Positions 25,351 through 35,409 are shown, numbered from the stretch's first letter. The stretch is 64,000 bases of DNA from Streptacidiphilus jeojiense (GCF_000719095.1 NZ_JOEH01000024.1:62001-126000); one strand, 5' to 3'. Made by a program: numbers and translations. Notes: generated from the sequence alone by a model not told the origin.

Positions 25351-25484
25351 CCACCAACTGCCCCGCCGCCCGGCAACGGCGAGAGCCCGCACCCTCCCTG
25401 CTCCTGTCGCCGCGAGCGCAGCGAGCAGCAGCAACAAGCCACGGGCGGGGGCGGGCGGCAGCGGTGGTGCCATGTAAGCCACCT
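25351..25484 (+). repeat. Palindromic repeat, locus 1: flank module (single arm)
   Basis: These 134 bases align without gaps to 35032-35165 at roughly 89% identity by eye. The last 74 bases (25411-25484) also match the reverse complement of 34687-34760 with about three differences. The left-hand arm found at locus 2 is missing here, so this copy appears truncated. On the reverse strand it reads as a Leu-rich MAPPLPPAPARG peptide, which I regard as a by-product of the repeat. Confidence 0.85.
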
Positions 25485-25555
25485 GCGGGTGCCGCCCCCG
25501 GCGGTGGGGGCCGGCTCCCCGTCCTATCCGGGTGATCCTCATCCGCTTTTCAACG

Positions 25556-25585
25556 TTGACACTCCGGTAACAAGGGACAGATACT
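25556..25585 (+). promoter_or_regulatory. Predicted promoter of the PucR-type regulator
   Basis: TTGACA (25556-25561), an 18-base spacer and GATACT (25580-25585) form a near-consensus vegetative promoter. The leader to the start codon is about 145 bases. Confidence 0.55.
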
Positions 25586-25738
25586 GCGTCTCAGGCATCA
25601 TTGTTTGGCATTGCTGCATGAAATTGTGCGCAGATTCTTCACGTCGGGGGATGTGATTCTCCGGAAGCTGCCATCGATTGCTGGCAATTATCGAAATTGC
25701 TGCATCGGCAGGTATTCCGGACCGACGCAGGAGGTTTG

Positions 25739-26989
25739 ATGGCCGTTTCGACCCAGCTCCAGGGGCCTGTCCGGCGCCTGAGCCAGCCTCAGGCACAGGC
25801 CCGGGCGTACATGCAGGCGCGTCCGTGGGCGGCGTTGCCGTCCGGGCTTTCGGCGCTGATCAGGGCCGAGAATGTGCGGCTGGTGCCGGAGATCGTGCAG
25901 GAGATACGCCGTCAGATTCCCGAGTACGCGAGGCCGCTGGACGGCCGGTTCGGGGTGGGAATCCAGCAGGGCGCGGCGCGGGCCGTGGCGCAGTTCGCCG
26001 AGTTGGTCGCGGACGATCGTGCCTGCCCGGAGGAATCGCTCCAGGTGTACCGGGCGCTGGGACGCGGTGAGTGGCGCGAGGGGCGCAGCCTGGACGCGTT
26101 GCAGGCGGCCTACCGGCTGGGGGCCAGGCTGGCGTGGCGTCGGTACGCCCGGCTGGCGCGTCGGGCCGGGGTGCCGGCGGTGGCGATGACGGCGCTCGCG
26201 GAGGCGATCTTCGCCCACATCGACGAGATGGCCGCGGCCTCGGTCGAGGGCTACGCCGAGGCGCGCGCGGACGCGGCCGGCACGCTGCGACGGGCCCGGC
26301 GGAGGCTGGTGCAGCTGCTGGTCGGCGGCGCGGCCGAACCGGTGCTGACGGAGTGCTCGCGGGCGGCCCGGTACCCGCTGCCGGAGCGGATCGCCGCGGT
26401 GGCGCTGCGCACGGACGGGCTGCTCGGCGCGGCCGCCGGGCTGCGGACCATGCCGTCGGTGCTCGCCGACCTGGAGGGGCAGGGCCAGGAGCCCTGCCTG
26501 TTCCTCGCCGATCCCGAGCTGCCGGGCAGGGTCGAGCAGTTGGCCGCGGTCCTGGCCGACCGTACGGCGGTGCTGGGGCCGGCGGTCCCGGTCGTGCAGG
26601 CGGCGCAGTCGCTGCGCTGGGCCCGTACCGTGGCCGCGCGGCTGCCCGCGGACGCGGAACCGGGACTGGTGCACTGCGACAACCAGCTGTCGTCGGTCCT
26701 GCTGCTGGGCGACGAGGACCTGGTCAAGCTGCTGGCGGCGCGTCGGCTGGCGCCGCTGGAGGGGTTGACCGGGAAGCGCAGGGAGCGGCTGGAGGAGACG
26801 CTGCTGGCGTGGTTGGAGACGTCCAGCGGCAGCGCTCCGGAGGTCGCCGCGCGGCTGGGCCTGCACCCGCAGACGGTGCGGCAGCGGATGCGCGGCATCG
26901 ACGAGCTGTTCGGGGAGGCGCTGTCGGATCCGGACGCCCGCTTCGAGATCGAGCTGGCGCTGCGCGGTCGGCGGCTGCAGGCGCGCTGA
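25739..26989 (+). CDS. PucR-family helix-turn-helix regulator
   Basis: This is a 416-aa cytoplasmic protein. Residues about 30-190 resemble the RsbRD/PucR-type sensory domain, and residues about 340-416 hold the PucR C-terminal helix-turn-helix. Within the latter, ETLLAWLETSSGSAPEVAARLGLHPQTVRQRM is the signature with the recognition helix. Such proteins are often activators of metabolic genes; the effector is unknown and no obvious target adjoins. The ATG at 25739 has a GGAGG 5 bases upstream. It directly follows the first palindromic repeat and is followed by a strong terminator, so it is a single-gene unit. Confidence 0.85.
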   Translation: MAVSTQLQGPVRRLSQPQAQARAYMQARPWAALPSGLSALIRAENVRLVPEIVQEIRRQIPEYARPLDGRFGVGIQQGAARAVAQFAELVADDRACPEESLQVYRALGRGEWREGRSLDALQAAYRLGARLAWRRYARLARRAGVPAVAMTALAEAIFAHIDEMAAASVEGYAEARADAAGTLRRARRRLVQLLVGGAAEPVLTECSRAARYPLPERIAAVALRTDGLLGAAAGLRTMPSVLADLEGQGQEPCLFLADPELPGRVEQLAAVLADRTAVLGPAVPVVQAAQSLRWARTVAARLPADAEPGLVHCDNQLSSVLLLGDEDLVKLLAARRLAPLEGLTGKRRERLEETLLAWLETSSGSAPEVAARLGLHPQTVRQRMRGIDELFGEALSDPDARFEIELALRGRRLQAR

Positions 26990-27050
26990 CCTTCGCGGGA
27001 GCTCGCCCCCGTGTGACGGGCAGGTAGAACAGAACAGAACAGGACAGGCA

Positions 27051-27085
27051 GAGGGCCCGTCGTCGCTGCAGCGGCGCGGGCCCTC
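27051..27085 (+). terminator. Terminator after the PucR-type regulator
   Basis: GAGGGCCCG (27051-27059) and CGGGCCCTC (27077-27085) pair perfectly, and the inner bases extend the stem. It follows a short run of AGAAC repeats (near 27025-27045). Confidence 0.75.
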
Positions 27086-27166
27086 TTGGGTGGTGCTGTA
27101 CTAGCCACCGGGCGATCGTGCGGCCCGATCTTGGATGATCAGGAGCGGGTGATCAGTGGATGGGAT

Positions 27167-27370
27167 TCAGATCGCGGTGACGTTCTCCGCCTGCGGGCCC
27201 TTCGGACCCTGCGTGACGTCGAACTCCACGGTCTGGTTCTCCTCAAGCGAGCGGAAGCCGTTCGCGTTGATGGCGGAGTAGTGGACGAAGACGTCGGGGC
27301 CGCCGCCGTCCTGGGCGATGAAGCCGAAGCCCTTCTCGGCGTTGAACCACTTGACGGTTCCGGTCGCCAT
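27167..27370 (-). CDS. Cold-shock protein (CspA family)
   Basis: This is a 67-aa single cold-shock domain. The nucleic-acid-binding motifs RNP1 (KGFGFIA) and RNP2 (VFVHYSAI) are intact, within [17 protein letters not shown] at the N-terminus. It acts as an RNA chaperone or transcription antiterminator. Length and sequence fit the actinomycete CspA type. AAGGAG lies about 8 bases before the ATG. A short stem (CGCCAC 27400-27405 with GTGGCG 27411-27416) lies in its leader, and the gene diverges from mqnA with 232 bases between the starts, room for a long cold-shock 5' UTR. Confidence 0.95.
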   Translation of the reverse strand: MATGTVKWFNAEKGFGFIAQDGGGPDVFVHYSAINANGFRSLEENQTVEFDVTQGPKGPQAENVTAI

Positions 27371-27554
27371 ACCGTTCTCCTTGCGAGGGACGTAAAGGAC
27401 GCCACACCTCGTGGCGCCCGGTCCGCTGCGCTGATCGCCCCGCTTCAGGTACTTCTGTGACAAAGCTTCTGAAAACGACAGAAGCCCGCGGTCACATGCT
27501 CCGCAGGCTCGAGTACTGCATGGGAAATCAAACTGCAACTGCGGAAAACCCTAG

Positions 27555-28520
<966 letters not shown>

Positions 28521-28554
28521 CAGGCCGTCGCTCCGGCGGACATGATGGCCAGTC

Positions 28555-30288
28555 ATGGAACCGTTGGGGGCGGGAGATCCGCGACAGATCGGGGCGTACC
28601 GGCTGCTGGGGCGGCTCGGTGCGGGCGGCATGGGCCGGGTCTACCTGGGCCGGACGGCGGGGGGCCGCACCGTCGCGGTGAAGCTGGTGCGGACCGACCT
28701 GGCCGACGACACCGACTTCCGGGCCCGCTTCCGCCAGGAGGTCGCGGCGGCGCGCCGGGTCGGAGGGGTCTGGACCGCGCCGGTGCTGGACGCCGACACC
28801 GAGAGCGAACAGCCCTGGGTGGCCACCGGGTACGTCCCCGGCCCCGGACTGGACGTCGCGGTACGGGACTTCGGGGTGCTGCCGGAGGACTCGGTGCGGA
28901 TGCTGGGGGTCGGGCTCGCCGACTCGCTGGCCGCGGTCCACGCCACCGGGCTGGTGCACCGCGACCTGAAGCCGTCCAACGTGCTGCTCACCCTGGACGG
29001 GCCGCGGCTGATCGACTTCGGGATCGCCCGGGCCCTGGACGCGGCGACGGCGCTGACCCGGTCCGGGTACGTGGTCGGCTCGCCCGGCTACATGTCACCG
29101 GAGCAGGGCGCGGGGGAGGCGGCGGGACCCGCGAGCGACGTCTTCGCGCTGGGCGGGGTGCTGGCCTTCGCGACGACGGGCGCCGGACCCTTCGGCGACA
29201 GCGGGACCTCGCCGGTGCTGCTGCTGTACCGGGTGCTGCACGAGGCGCCGCGGCTGGAGGGGTTCCCGGACGGGCCGCTGCGCGCCGCGGTGGAGCGTTG
29301 CCTGGCGAAGGAGCCGGGGGATCGCCCGAGCCTGGAGGAACTGCGGACGGTACTGGGCGGGGTCGGCCCGTCCGACGGCTGGCTGCCACCGCTGCTGGTC
29401 GCCTCGGTGGGGCGGCGGACGGCCGAGCTGCTGGACCTGGAGACGGTGGGGGAGGCCGTCACGCCGGTGCCCGGGGGATTCGGCCCTGCGCCGGTGATGG
29501 ATGCCACACCGGTGCCGGGAACGGGGGCGGGAACGGGAGCAGGAGCAGGGACAGGAGCCGGAGTGGGGGCGGCGTCCGTCTCGGACACTCCTCCCATGGC
29601 GGCACCACCCACTCGGCAGCAGCCACCGCCGCCACCCCCGCAGTCCGGTCGCGGCCGGACGCCGGTGCTGGTCGGCGGTGTGGTGCTGCTGGTGGTGCTC
29701 GCCGCGGTGCTGGTCCCGCTGCTGCTGCGCAACAACGGCGGTACCGGGAGCACCGGAGGCTCCCTCGGGACCGGCACGGTGACGACGACGACCACCGCGT
29801 CCACCACGCCTTCCACCTCCCCTTCCAGCACGGCCTCCGTCACCACCTCGGCCTCCGCCACCGAGACCCCCACCGCCGCCGGCCCGACCCCGCCGGCCGC
29901 CCCGTCCCCAGGTCCGAGCAGCCCCAACGCCGTTCCGGCCGTCTTCCTGGGCACCTGGACCGGGACGCTGGTCACCTCCGACGGCCTGCTCAGCGAGCCC
30001 TATGCGATCGCCATCCGGCCGGGGCCGGTCGGGGCCGAGAACACCACCAGCATCACCACCGTGACCGGACTGGCCGGCCTGTCCTGCCTGGGCGGCGACC
30101 GGCTGGTGTCGTCCACCGCGTCCTCGATCACCTTCAAGGACCGGCTGCTGCCGGGCAGCAGTACGGGCAGTTGCTCGGCCGCCTCCGACACCCAGGTCTT
30201 CACCCTCAACCCCGACGGCACGCTGCACTACCAGGACAACGGCGCAGGCAGCGGGACGCCCAGCGGCGACTTGCACAAGGCGGGGTAG
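28555..30288 (+). CDS. Transmembrane Ser/Thr protein kinase
   Basis: This 577-aa Hanks-type (PknB-like) kinase has a cytoplasmic kinase domain at about residues 15-270: the glycine loop GRLGAGGMGRVYLG, ATP-anchoring Lys43 in VAVK, catalytic HRDLKPSN (His135) and DFG (Asp154). The activation segment ends in GSPGYMSPEQ. A Gly/Ala- and Pro-rich linker leads to one membrane span (about 369-391). Outside the cell lies a Thr/Ser-rich stalk, then a small domain of about 100 residues with two cysteines, which may be the sensor. It sits between mqnA and mqnC in the same direction. Confidence 0.93.
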   Translation: MEPLGAGDPRQIGAYRLLGRLGAGGMGRVYLGRTAGGRTVAVKLVRTDLADDTDFRARFRQEVAAARRVGGVWTAPVLDADTESEQPWVATGYVPGPGLDVAVRDFGVLPEDSVRMLGVGLADSLAAVHATGLVHRDLKPSNVLLTLDGPRLIDFGIARALDAATALTRSGYVVGSPGYMSPEQGAGEAAGPASDVFALGGVLAFATTGAGPFGDSGTSPVLLLYRVLHEAPRLEGFPDGPLRAAVERCLAKEPGDRPSLEELRTVLGGVGPSDGWLPPLLVASVGRRTAELLDLETVGEAVTPVPGGFGPAPVMDATPVPGTGAGTGAGAGTGAGVGAASVSDTPPMAAPPTRQQPPPPPPQSGRGRTPVLVGGVVLLVVLAAVLVPLLLRNNGGTGSTGGSLGTGTVTTTTTASTTPSTSPSSTASVTTSASATETPTAAGPTPPAAPSPGPSSPNAVPAVFLGTWTGTLVTSDGLLSEPYAIAIRPGPVGAENTTSITTVTGLAGLSCLGGDRLVSSTASSITFKDRLLPGSSTGSCSAASDTQVFTLNPDGTLHYQDNGAGSGTPSGDLHKAG

Positions 30289-30376
30289 GGGCGCTGGCGT
30301 AGTCTGGGCGGCGACCGTATGGACGTGTCGGACCGCAGCAGTGATGAGACAAGCAGTGACGAGAGAGGACGCCGAG

Positions 30377-31591
30377 GTGCTCGAGACCGCCCAGCCCCAG
30401 GAGACGGATCTGCAGGCAGTCCTCGACCGCGCCGCGGCCGGGGGGCGTATCACCCCGGAGGAGGCGCTGGAGATCTACCGCCGCGCCCCCCTGCACGCCC
30501 TCGGCGCAGCCGCCGACGCCGCACGCCGCCGCCGCTACGCCGGCACCGAGCACATCGCGACGTACATCATCGAACGCAACATCAACTACACCAATGTGTG
30601 CGTCACGGCCTGCAAGTTCTGCGCCTTCTACGCCCCGCCCAAGGACGTGGAGAAGGGCTGGTCGCGGGACCTGGAGGAGATCCTGCGCCGCTGCGCGGAG
30701 ACCGTCGAGCTGGGCGGTACCCAGATCATGTTCCAGGGCGGCCACCACCCCGACTACGGCGTGGAGTACTACGAGCGGGCCTTCTCCGCGATCAAGAAGG
30801 ACTTCCCGCAGCTGGTGATCCACTCCCTCGGCGCCTCCGAGGTCGAGCACATGTCGCGGATCTCCGGGGTCACCGCCGAGGAGGCGATCCGCCGGATCCA
30901 CGCCGCCGGGCTGGACTCCTTCGCGGGCGCCGGCGCGGAGCTGCTGCCCGAGCGCCCCCGCAAGGCCATCGCGCCGCTCAAGGAGTCGGGCGAGCGCTGG
31001 CTGGAGATCATGGAGATCGCCCACAACCTGGGCGTCGAGTCCACCTCCACCATGCTGATGGGCACCGGCGAGACCAACGCCGAGCGGATCGAGCACCTGC
31101 GCATGATCCGCGACGTGCAGGACCGCACCGGCGGCTTCCGCGCGTTCATCCCGTACACCTACCAGCCAGAGAACAACCACCTCAAGGGCCGTACCCAGGC
31201 GACGCTGTTCGAGTACCTGCGGCTGATCGCGGTGGCCCGGCTGTTCCTCGACAACATCGCCCACATCCAGGGCTCCTGGCTGACCGTCGGCAAGGAGATG
31301 GGCCAGCTGACGCTGCACTACGGGGCGGACGACCTGGGCTCGGTGATGCTGGAGGAGAACGTGGTCTCCTCGGCCGGGGCCAAGCACCGGTCCAACCGGA
31401 TGGAGCTGATCAACCTGATCCGCTCGGCCGGACGCGTCCCCGCCCAGCGCGCCACCACCTACGAGCACATCGTGGTCCACGACGACCCGGCGAACGACCC
31501 GGTCAACGACCACGCCTACTCGCACATCGCCTCCACCGCGATCAGCGGCGGCACGGCGCACCCGGAGCTGAAGCTCCTCAACGCCAACTGA
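30377..31591 (+). CDS. mqnC: Cyclic dehypoxanthinyl futalosine synthase MqnC
   Basis: This 404-aa radical SAM enzyme cyclises dehypoxanthine futalosine in menaquinone biosynthesis. The CX3CX2C cluster motif is CVTACKFC near residue 65, and FQGGHHPDYGVEYYE and STSTMLMGTGETNAERIEH are family-typical. The GTG at 30377 gives a family-like length and is preceded by GAGAGG; the frame also has ATGs at 30341 and 30344. The next gene starts 9 bases after the stop, with menG beyond it, so a menaquinone operon is likely. Confidence 0.93.
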   Translation: MLETAQPQETDLQAVLDRAAAGGRITPEEALEIYRRAPLHALGAAADAARRRRYAGTEHIATYIIERNINYTNVCVTACKFCAFYAPPKDVEKGWSRDLEEILRRCAETVELGGTQIMFQGGHHPDYGVEYYERAFSAIKKDFPQLVIHSLGASEVEHMSRISGVTAEEAIRRIHAAGLDSFAGAGAELLPERPRKAIAPLKESGERWLEIMEIAHNLGVESTSTMLMGTGETNAERIEHLRMIRDVQDRTGGFRAFIPYTYQPENNHLKGRTQATLFEYLRLIAVARLFLDNIAHIQGSWLTVGKEMGQLTLHYGADDLGSVMLEENVVSSAGAKHRSNRMELINLIRSAGRVPAQRATTYEHIVVHDDPANDPVNDHAYSHIASTAISGGTAHPELKLLNAN

Positions 31592-31600
31592 CGCCGCGCC

Positions 31601-32011
31601 TTGCTCACTCTGCACGTAGGCAGTGACGACGGCACCGCCGTGGCCGTGGACGGCGAGCGCATCGCCGCCCTCGGTCCGGCGGCGGAGCTGGAGGCCGCCT
31701 ATCCGCAGGCCAGGGTGCGGCGCTGGGACGGAACCGTCACGCCCGGCGCGCTGCACCAGGGTGCGCTGCCGGACGCGCCCAGCGCGCGGGAACGGGTGTA
31801 CGCCCTACTTCGCGCCGGCGCGACCGCGGCCGAGCCCGCCGCCTTCGCCGACCCCGAACTGCGCGCCGCCGCCCACCGCAACGGTCTGGCCACCGACGGC
31901 CGCACCCCCACCCTGGCCGTGGGCGGCCGGGCCGACCTGGCGGTGTTCAGCGCCGCCGGTGACTGCCTGGCCACCGTCCTCGGCGGGCGACTCGTCCACC
32001 GCCGTGCCTGA
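31601..32011 (+). CDS. Imidazolonepropionase-like (amidohydrolase-fragment) protein
   Basis: This is a 136-aa protein. The N-terminus (LTLHVGSDDGTAVAVDGERIAALGPAAEL) and C-terminus (GGRADLAVF, ATVLGGRLVHRR) look like the two halves of the small beta-sandwich domain of amidohydrolases. The central metal-binding barrel is missing, so enzymatic activity is not expected. Proteins of this kind are annotated in other streptomycetes as imidazolonepropionase-like. The start is a TTG 10 bases after mqnC. Its position between mqnC and menG suggests a link with menaquinone synthesis, unproven. Confidence 0.65.
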   Translation: MLTLHVGSDDGTAVAVDGERIAALGPAAELEAAYPQARVRRWDGTVTPGALHQGALPDAPSARERVYALLRAGATAAEPAAFADPELRAAAHRNGLATDGRTPTLAVGGRADLAVFSAAGDCLATVLGGRLVHRRA

Positions 32012-32042
32012 GCACCGGACCGGTGGGTGAACAATGGGGACC

Positions 32043-32735
32043 GTGACCCGAGCCTCCCTGGACAAGCAGCCGCACGAAGTCGCCTCCATGTTCGACGACG
32101 TCGCGGCCAAGTACGACATCACCAACGACGTGCTCTCGCTGGGCCAGACCCGGCTGTGGCGCAAGGCGGTGGCCCGTGCGGTCGACGCCAGGCCCGGTGA
32201 GCGGGTGCTCGACCTCGCGGCCGGCACGGCGACCTCCTCGCTGCCCTTCGCCGAGGCCGGTGCGACGGTCGTGCCCTGCGACTTCTCGCTCGGGATGCTG
32301 CGGGAGGGCAAGCGCCGCCACCCGGAACTGCCGCTCACCGCGGGGGACGCCACCCGGCTGCCGTTCGCGGACGGCGTGTTCGACGCCGTCACCATCTCCT
32401 TCGGGCTGCGCAACGTCCAGGACACCGACGCCGCCCTGCGCGAGCTGCTGCGGGTCACCAGGCCCGGCGGCCGGGTCGTCATCTGCGAGTTCAGCCACCC
32501 GGTCTGGGCGCCGTTCCGCACCGTCTACTCGGAGTACCTGATGCGCGCGCTGCCGCCGGTGGCCACCGCCGTCAGCAGCAACCCGGACGCCTACGTCTAC
32601 CTCGCCGACTCGATCCGCGCCTGGCCGGACCAGCCGGCGCTCGCCGCACTGCTGCAGCAGGCCGGCTGGTCCAAGGTGGCCTGGCGCAACCTGACCGGCG
32701 GGATCGTGGCACTGCACCGGGGGATCCGGGGCTGA
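32043..32735 (+). CDS. menG: Demethylmenaquinone methyltransferase MenG/UbiE
   Basis: This 230-aa SAM-dependent methyltransferase performs the last ring methylation of menaquinone. The opening [20 protein letters not shown] and the motif [17 protein letters not shown] are the UbiE/MenG signature. The SAM-binding glycine loop is [12 protein letters not shown], and motif [14 protein letters not shown] is present. I chose the GTG at 32043, which matches the usual start MTRASLDKQ; an ATG 9 bases upstream adds three residues. It closes the mqnC block and converges on a small gene 11 bases away. Confidence 0.93.
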   Translation: MTRASLDKQPHEVASMFDDVAAKYDITNDVLSLGQTRLWRKAVARAVDARPGERVLDLAAGTATSSLPFAEAGATVVPCDFSLGMLREGKRRHPELPLTAGDATRLPFADGVFDAVTISFGLRNVQDTDAALRELLRVTRPGGRVVICEFSHPVWAPFRTVYSEYLMRALPPVATAVSSNPDAYVYLADSIRAWPDQPALAALLQQAGWSKVAWRNLTGGIVALHRGIRG

Positions 32736-32746
32736 GCCGAGGGCCG

Positions 32747-33157
32747 TCAGCCGCTGTGCGCCGAGCCCTCCGGCCAGACGCGGTGCACATAGATGCCCTG
32801 GGCCTCGGCGCGGGCGACCGCCTCGGAGATCCGGCCGTCCTGGCTGCCGTCCCAGACCGCGACGAGTTCCTCGACCAGGCCGAGCAGCGCGTCGATCGGG
32901 TCGAGCCCCGGGGCCAGCCGGTGCACTGCGCGGGCCTGGCGCAGCAGCGGCGAGGGAGCGGGGGCGCCGAGCACCTCCAGGGTGCCCCCGTGCTCCAGCA
33001 CCGCGGCGGCGAACCAGCTCTCCGCGCCCGGGCCCAGCGGGCTGACGCCGACCAGGCCGTAGGTCTGATACCCGGTCACCAGCTTCCAGAGCTCGCCGCG
33101 GACCAGCATCTCGGTGATCTCCGAGAGGTCGCTGTGCCCGATGACTCCGATGTGCAT
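32747..33157 (-). CDS. Conserved hypothetical, possible SLOG/Rossmann-like protein
   Basis: This is a 136-aa soluble protein. The opening MHIGVIGHSDLS, with a hydrophobic strand followed by GH, resembles SLOG-type (YspA/TIGR00725-like) nucleotide-binding proteins. The short segment GLVGVSPLGPGAESWFAAAV fits the second half of such a fold. That assignment is tentative and the function is unknown. It diverges from the geranylgeranyl-reductase gene with about 150 bases between the starts. Confidence 0.65.
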   Translation of the reverse strand: MHIGVIGHSDLSEITEMLVRGELWKLVTGYQTYGLVGVSPLGPGAESWFAAAVLEHGGTLEVLGAPAPSPLLRQARAVHRLAPGLDPIDALLGLVEELVAVWDGSQDGRISEAVARAEAQGIYVHRVWPEGSAHSG

Positions 33158-33307
33158 GGCCTGCTCCTGCCGCCCCTGGTGCTGTGGTCGTGTGGTCGTC
33201 TGGTGGTGGATCCGGATCAGCGTAGGTGATCAGACATAGACTGCGGAGTGGCCCGACGCGGGTCCGAAGCAGCAAAGACTTCCGACGAGAGCAAGCAGGA
33301 GTCCCCG

Positions 33308-34624
33308 GTGTCGCAGTCGACCCAGCAGACCCAGCAGACCGCGCAGAGCGCAGCCGTCGAGGCCGAGGCCGATGTGATCGTCGTCGGAGCCGGTCCCGCG
33401 GGCTCGACCACGGCGTACCACCTGGCCCGGGCCGGCCTGGAGGTACTGCTGCTGGAGAAGGCCCAGTTCCCGCGCGAGAAGGTCTGCGGGGACGGGCTGA
33501 CCCCGCGCGCGGTCAAGCAGTTGGTGGACATGGGGATCGACATCTCCGAGGAGGCCGGCTGGCTGCGCAACAAGGGTCTGCGGATCATCGGCGGCGGGGT
33601 GCGCCTGGAGCTGGACTGGCCGGAGCTGGCGAGCTTCCCCGACTACGGACTGGTCCGCAAGCGCGCCGACTTCGACGAACTGCTGGCCTCCCAGGCGGAG
33701 AAGGCCGGGGCCAAGCTGCACCAGCTGTGCAATGTCACCGGCCCGATCGTCGACCCGCGCACCGGGCGGATCACCGGGGTCACGGCGAAGCTGGGAGAAG
33801 AGAAGCGCGAGGTGGTCTTCAAGGCGCCGCTGGTGGTCGCCGCCGACGGCAACTCCACCCGGCTGTCCCTGGCCATGGGCCTGCACCGGCGCGACGACCG
33901 CCCGATGGGCGTCGCCTACCGCACCTACTTCAACTCCCCGCGCAGCGAGGACGACTACCTGGAGTCCTGGCTGGAGCTGTGGGACCGCAGGTCCGGGCAG
34001 GAGAAGCTGCTCCCCGGCTACGGCTGGATCTTCGGCATGGGCGACGGCACCAGCAACGTCGGGCTGGGGCTGCTGAACACCACCAAGTCGTTCAAGGACA
34101 TCGACTACCGCGAGCTGCTCAAGGTGTGGTGCGCGGGCATGCCCGAGGAGTGGGGCTACACCCCCGAGAACATGACCGAGCCGATCCGCGGCGCGGCCCT
34201 GCCGATGGCCTTCAACCGCCAGCCGCACTACACCCGCGGCTTCCTGCTGGTCGGTGACGCGGGCGGGATGGTCAACCCGTTCAACGGCGAGGGCATCGCC
34301 TATGCGATGGAGTCCGGCCAGATCGCGGCCGGCGTCATCGTCCAGGCCCTGGCCCGGCAGACCGACCTGGGCCGGGAGCGGGCGCTGGAGGCCTACCCGA
34401 CCATCCTCAAGGACATCTACGGCGGCTACTACTCGCTGGGCCGCGGCTTCGTGAAGGCCATCGGCAACCCCCTGGTGATGCGGATGGCCGCCCAGCACGG
34501 GCTGACCCACCCTGTCCTGATGAAGTTCGTCCTGAAGCTGCTGGCCAACCTCACCGACCCGCAGGGCGGCGACGCGATGGACCGGATCATCAACGGCCTG
34601 GCGAAGGTGGCCCCGAGGGCGTAG
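33308..34624 (+). CDS. Geranylgeranyl reductase-family FAD protein
   Basis: This is a 438-aa flavoprotein. The FAD dinucleotide motif VIVVGAGPAGSTTAYHLARAG (about residues 24-44) is followed by FPREKVCGDGLTPRA and the second FAD motif GFLLVGDAGGMVNPFNGEGI. Relatives reduce isoprenoid double bonds; mycobacterial MenJ partly saturates the menaquinone side chain. With menaquinone genes upstream and nuo downstream, a role in making hydrogenated menaquinones is likely but inferred. The GTG at 33308 has AGGAG 7 bases upstream; a GTG at 33248 would add 20 polar residues. Confidence 0.85.
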   Translation: MSQSTQQTQQTAQSAAVEAEADVIVVGAGPAGSTTAYHLARAGLEVLLLEKAQFPREKVCGDGLTPRAVKQLVDMGIDISEEAGWLRNKGLRIIGGGVRLELDWPELASFPDYGLVRKRADFDELLASQAEKAGAKLHQLCNVTGPIVDPRTGRITGVTAKLGEEKREVVFKAPLVVAADGNSTRLSLAMGLHRRDDRPMGVAYRTYFNSPRSEDDYLESWLELWDRRSGQEKLLPGYGWIFGMGDGTSNVGLGLLNTTKSFKDIDYRELLKVWCAGMPEEWGYTPENMTEPIRGAALPMAFNRQPHYTRGFLLVGDAGGMVNPFNGEGIAYAMESGQIAAGVIVQALARQTDLGRERALEAYPTILKDIYGGYYSLGRGFVKAIGNPLVMRMAAQHGLTHPVLMKFVLKLLANLTDPQGGDAMDRIINGLAKVAPRA

Positions 34625-34686
34625 GGGGTCGGGGTGACGTCGGGGTCGGGGGAGGCGAGGCGTCTTCGCTGGTCGCGGCAGCTGTA

Positions 34687-35164
34687 GGTGGCTTACATGG
34701 CGCCACCGTTGCCGCCCGCCCCCGCCCGTGGCTTGTTGCTGTTGCTCGCTGCGCTCGCGGGCCAACTGCAGCGGGGGAGCCTGGTCGGGGCCGCGCGCCG
34801 TTCCCGGGTGCGCGTGGTGGGTGGGGGCGCAGAAACGATTCTGCGAGCGCGCTTCGGGCAAACCCGGGTCACTTTTGGGACACGGGGTCACTCTTGGTAC
34901 GCCAGGGTCGGGGCAATTCGGGCATTACGGCATGATCAAGTGACATCTTGTCCCAAAAGTGACCCGGGTTTGCCCTCGGGCCGGGCTTTTGGGGTCACTG
35001 CCCCTCGGAAGGAACGTTTCTGCAGGCCCCGCCACCAACTCACCCGCCGCCCGGCAACGGTGGGCCGCCCGCATCCCCCTGCTCCTGTCGCCGCGAGCGG
35101 AGCGAGCAACAGCAACAAGCCACGGGCGGCGGTGGGCGGCAACGGTGGCGCCATGTAAGCCACC
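34687..35164. repeat. Palindromic repeat element, locus 2 (complete, 478 bp)
   Basis: Outer arms 34687-34760 and 35091-35164 are reverse complements over 74 bases with about four differences; the outermost 31 bases pair perfectly. Inside lie GCAGAAACG (34829-34837) facing CGTTTCTGC (35015-35023). At the centre is a perfect 27-bp pair, 34856-34882 with 34949-34975, containing the GGGTCACT motifs. The middle 100 nt (34866-34965) is homologous to locus 1 at 25207-25305. No transposase or other protein is encoded; a Leu-rich frame MAPPLPPAPARG appears from both arms. It fills the gap between the reductase gene and the nuo control region. I see nothing definite at 35165-35392. Confidence 0.9.
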
Positions 35165-35393
35165 CGCAGTTGCCGGGTAACGCAGCGTTGTCGTCCCGCC
35201 TCCCCGCCCCGCCTCCCGGCCTGCCAGCTGAGCCCGCCGACCGCGGCGTCAACCCGTTGTCCAGTCGACCACCCCCTCGGGGTGGCGACCAATAACACGC
35301 GCTCCTGCGGCGGGCAAAAGTTGCGATGGAAGCATCTGCTCTGATAAGCGATAGACCCTCCAACCTGCAGTGATGCCCCATCAGTTGGCTCTT

Positions 35394-35409
35394 TGTGAAC
35401 AGAAGCACA
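35394..35409. promoter_or_regulatory. Upstream Rex-type operator candidate
   Basis: TGTGAACAGAAGCACA matches 11 of 16 positions of the Rex operator consensus TGTGAACGCGTTCACA known from Streptomyces. It lies about 235 bases before nuoA. Confidence 0.45.

Noticed and set aside
27025..27045. AGAAC tandem repeats as a regulatory array
   Set aside because: Only about three short units lying between a stop codon and a terminator; too short and badly placed to argue for function.
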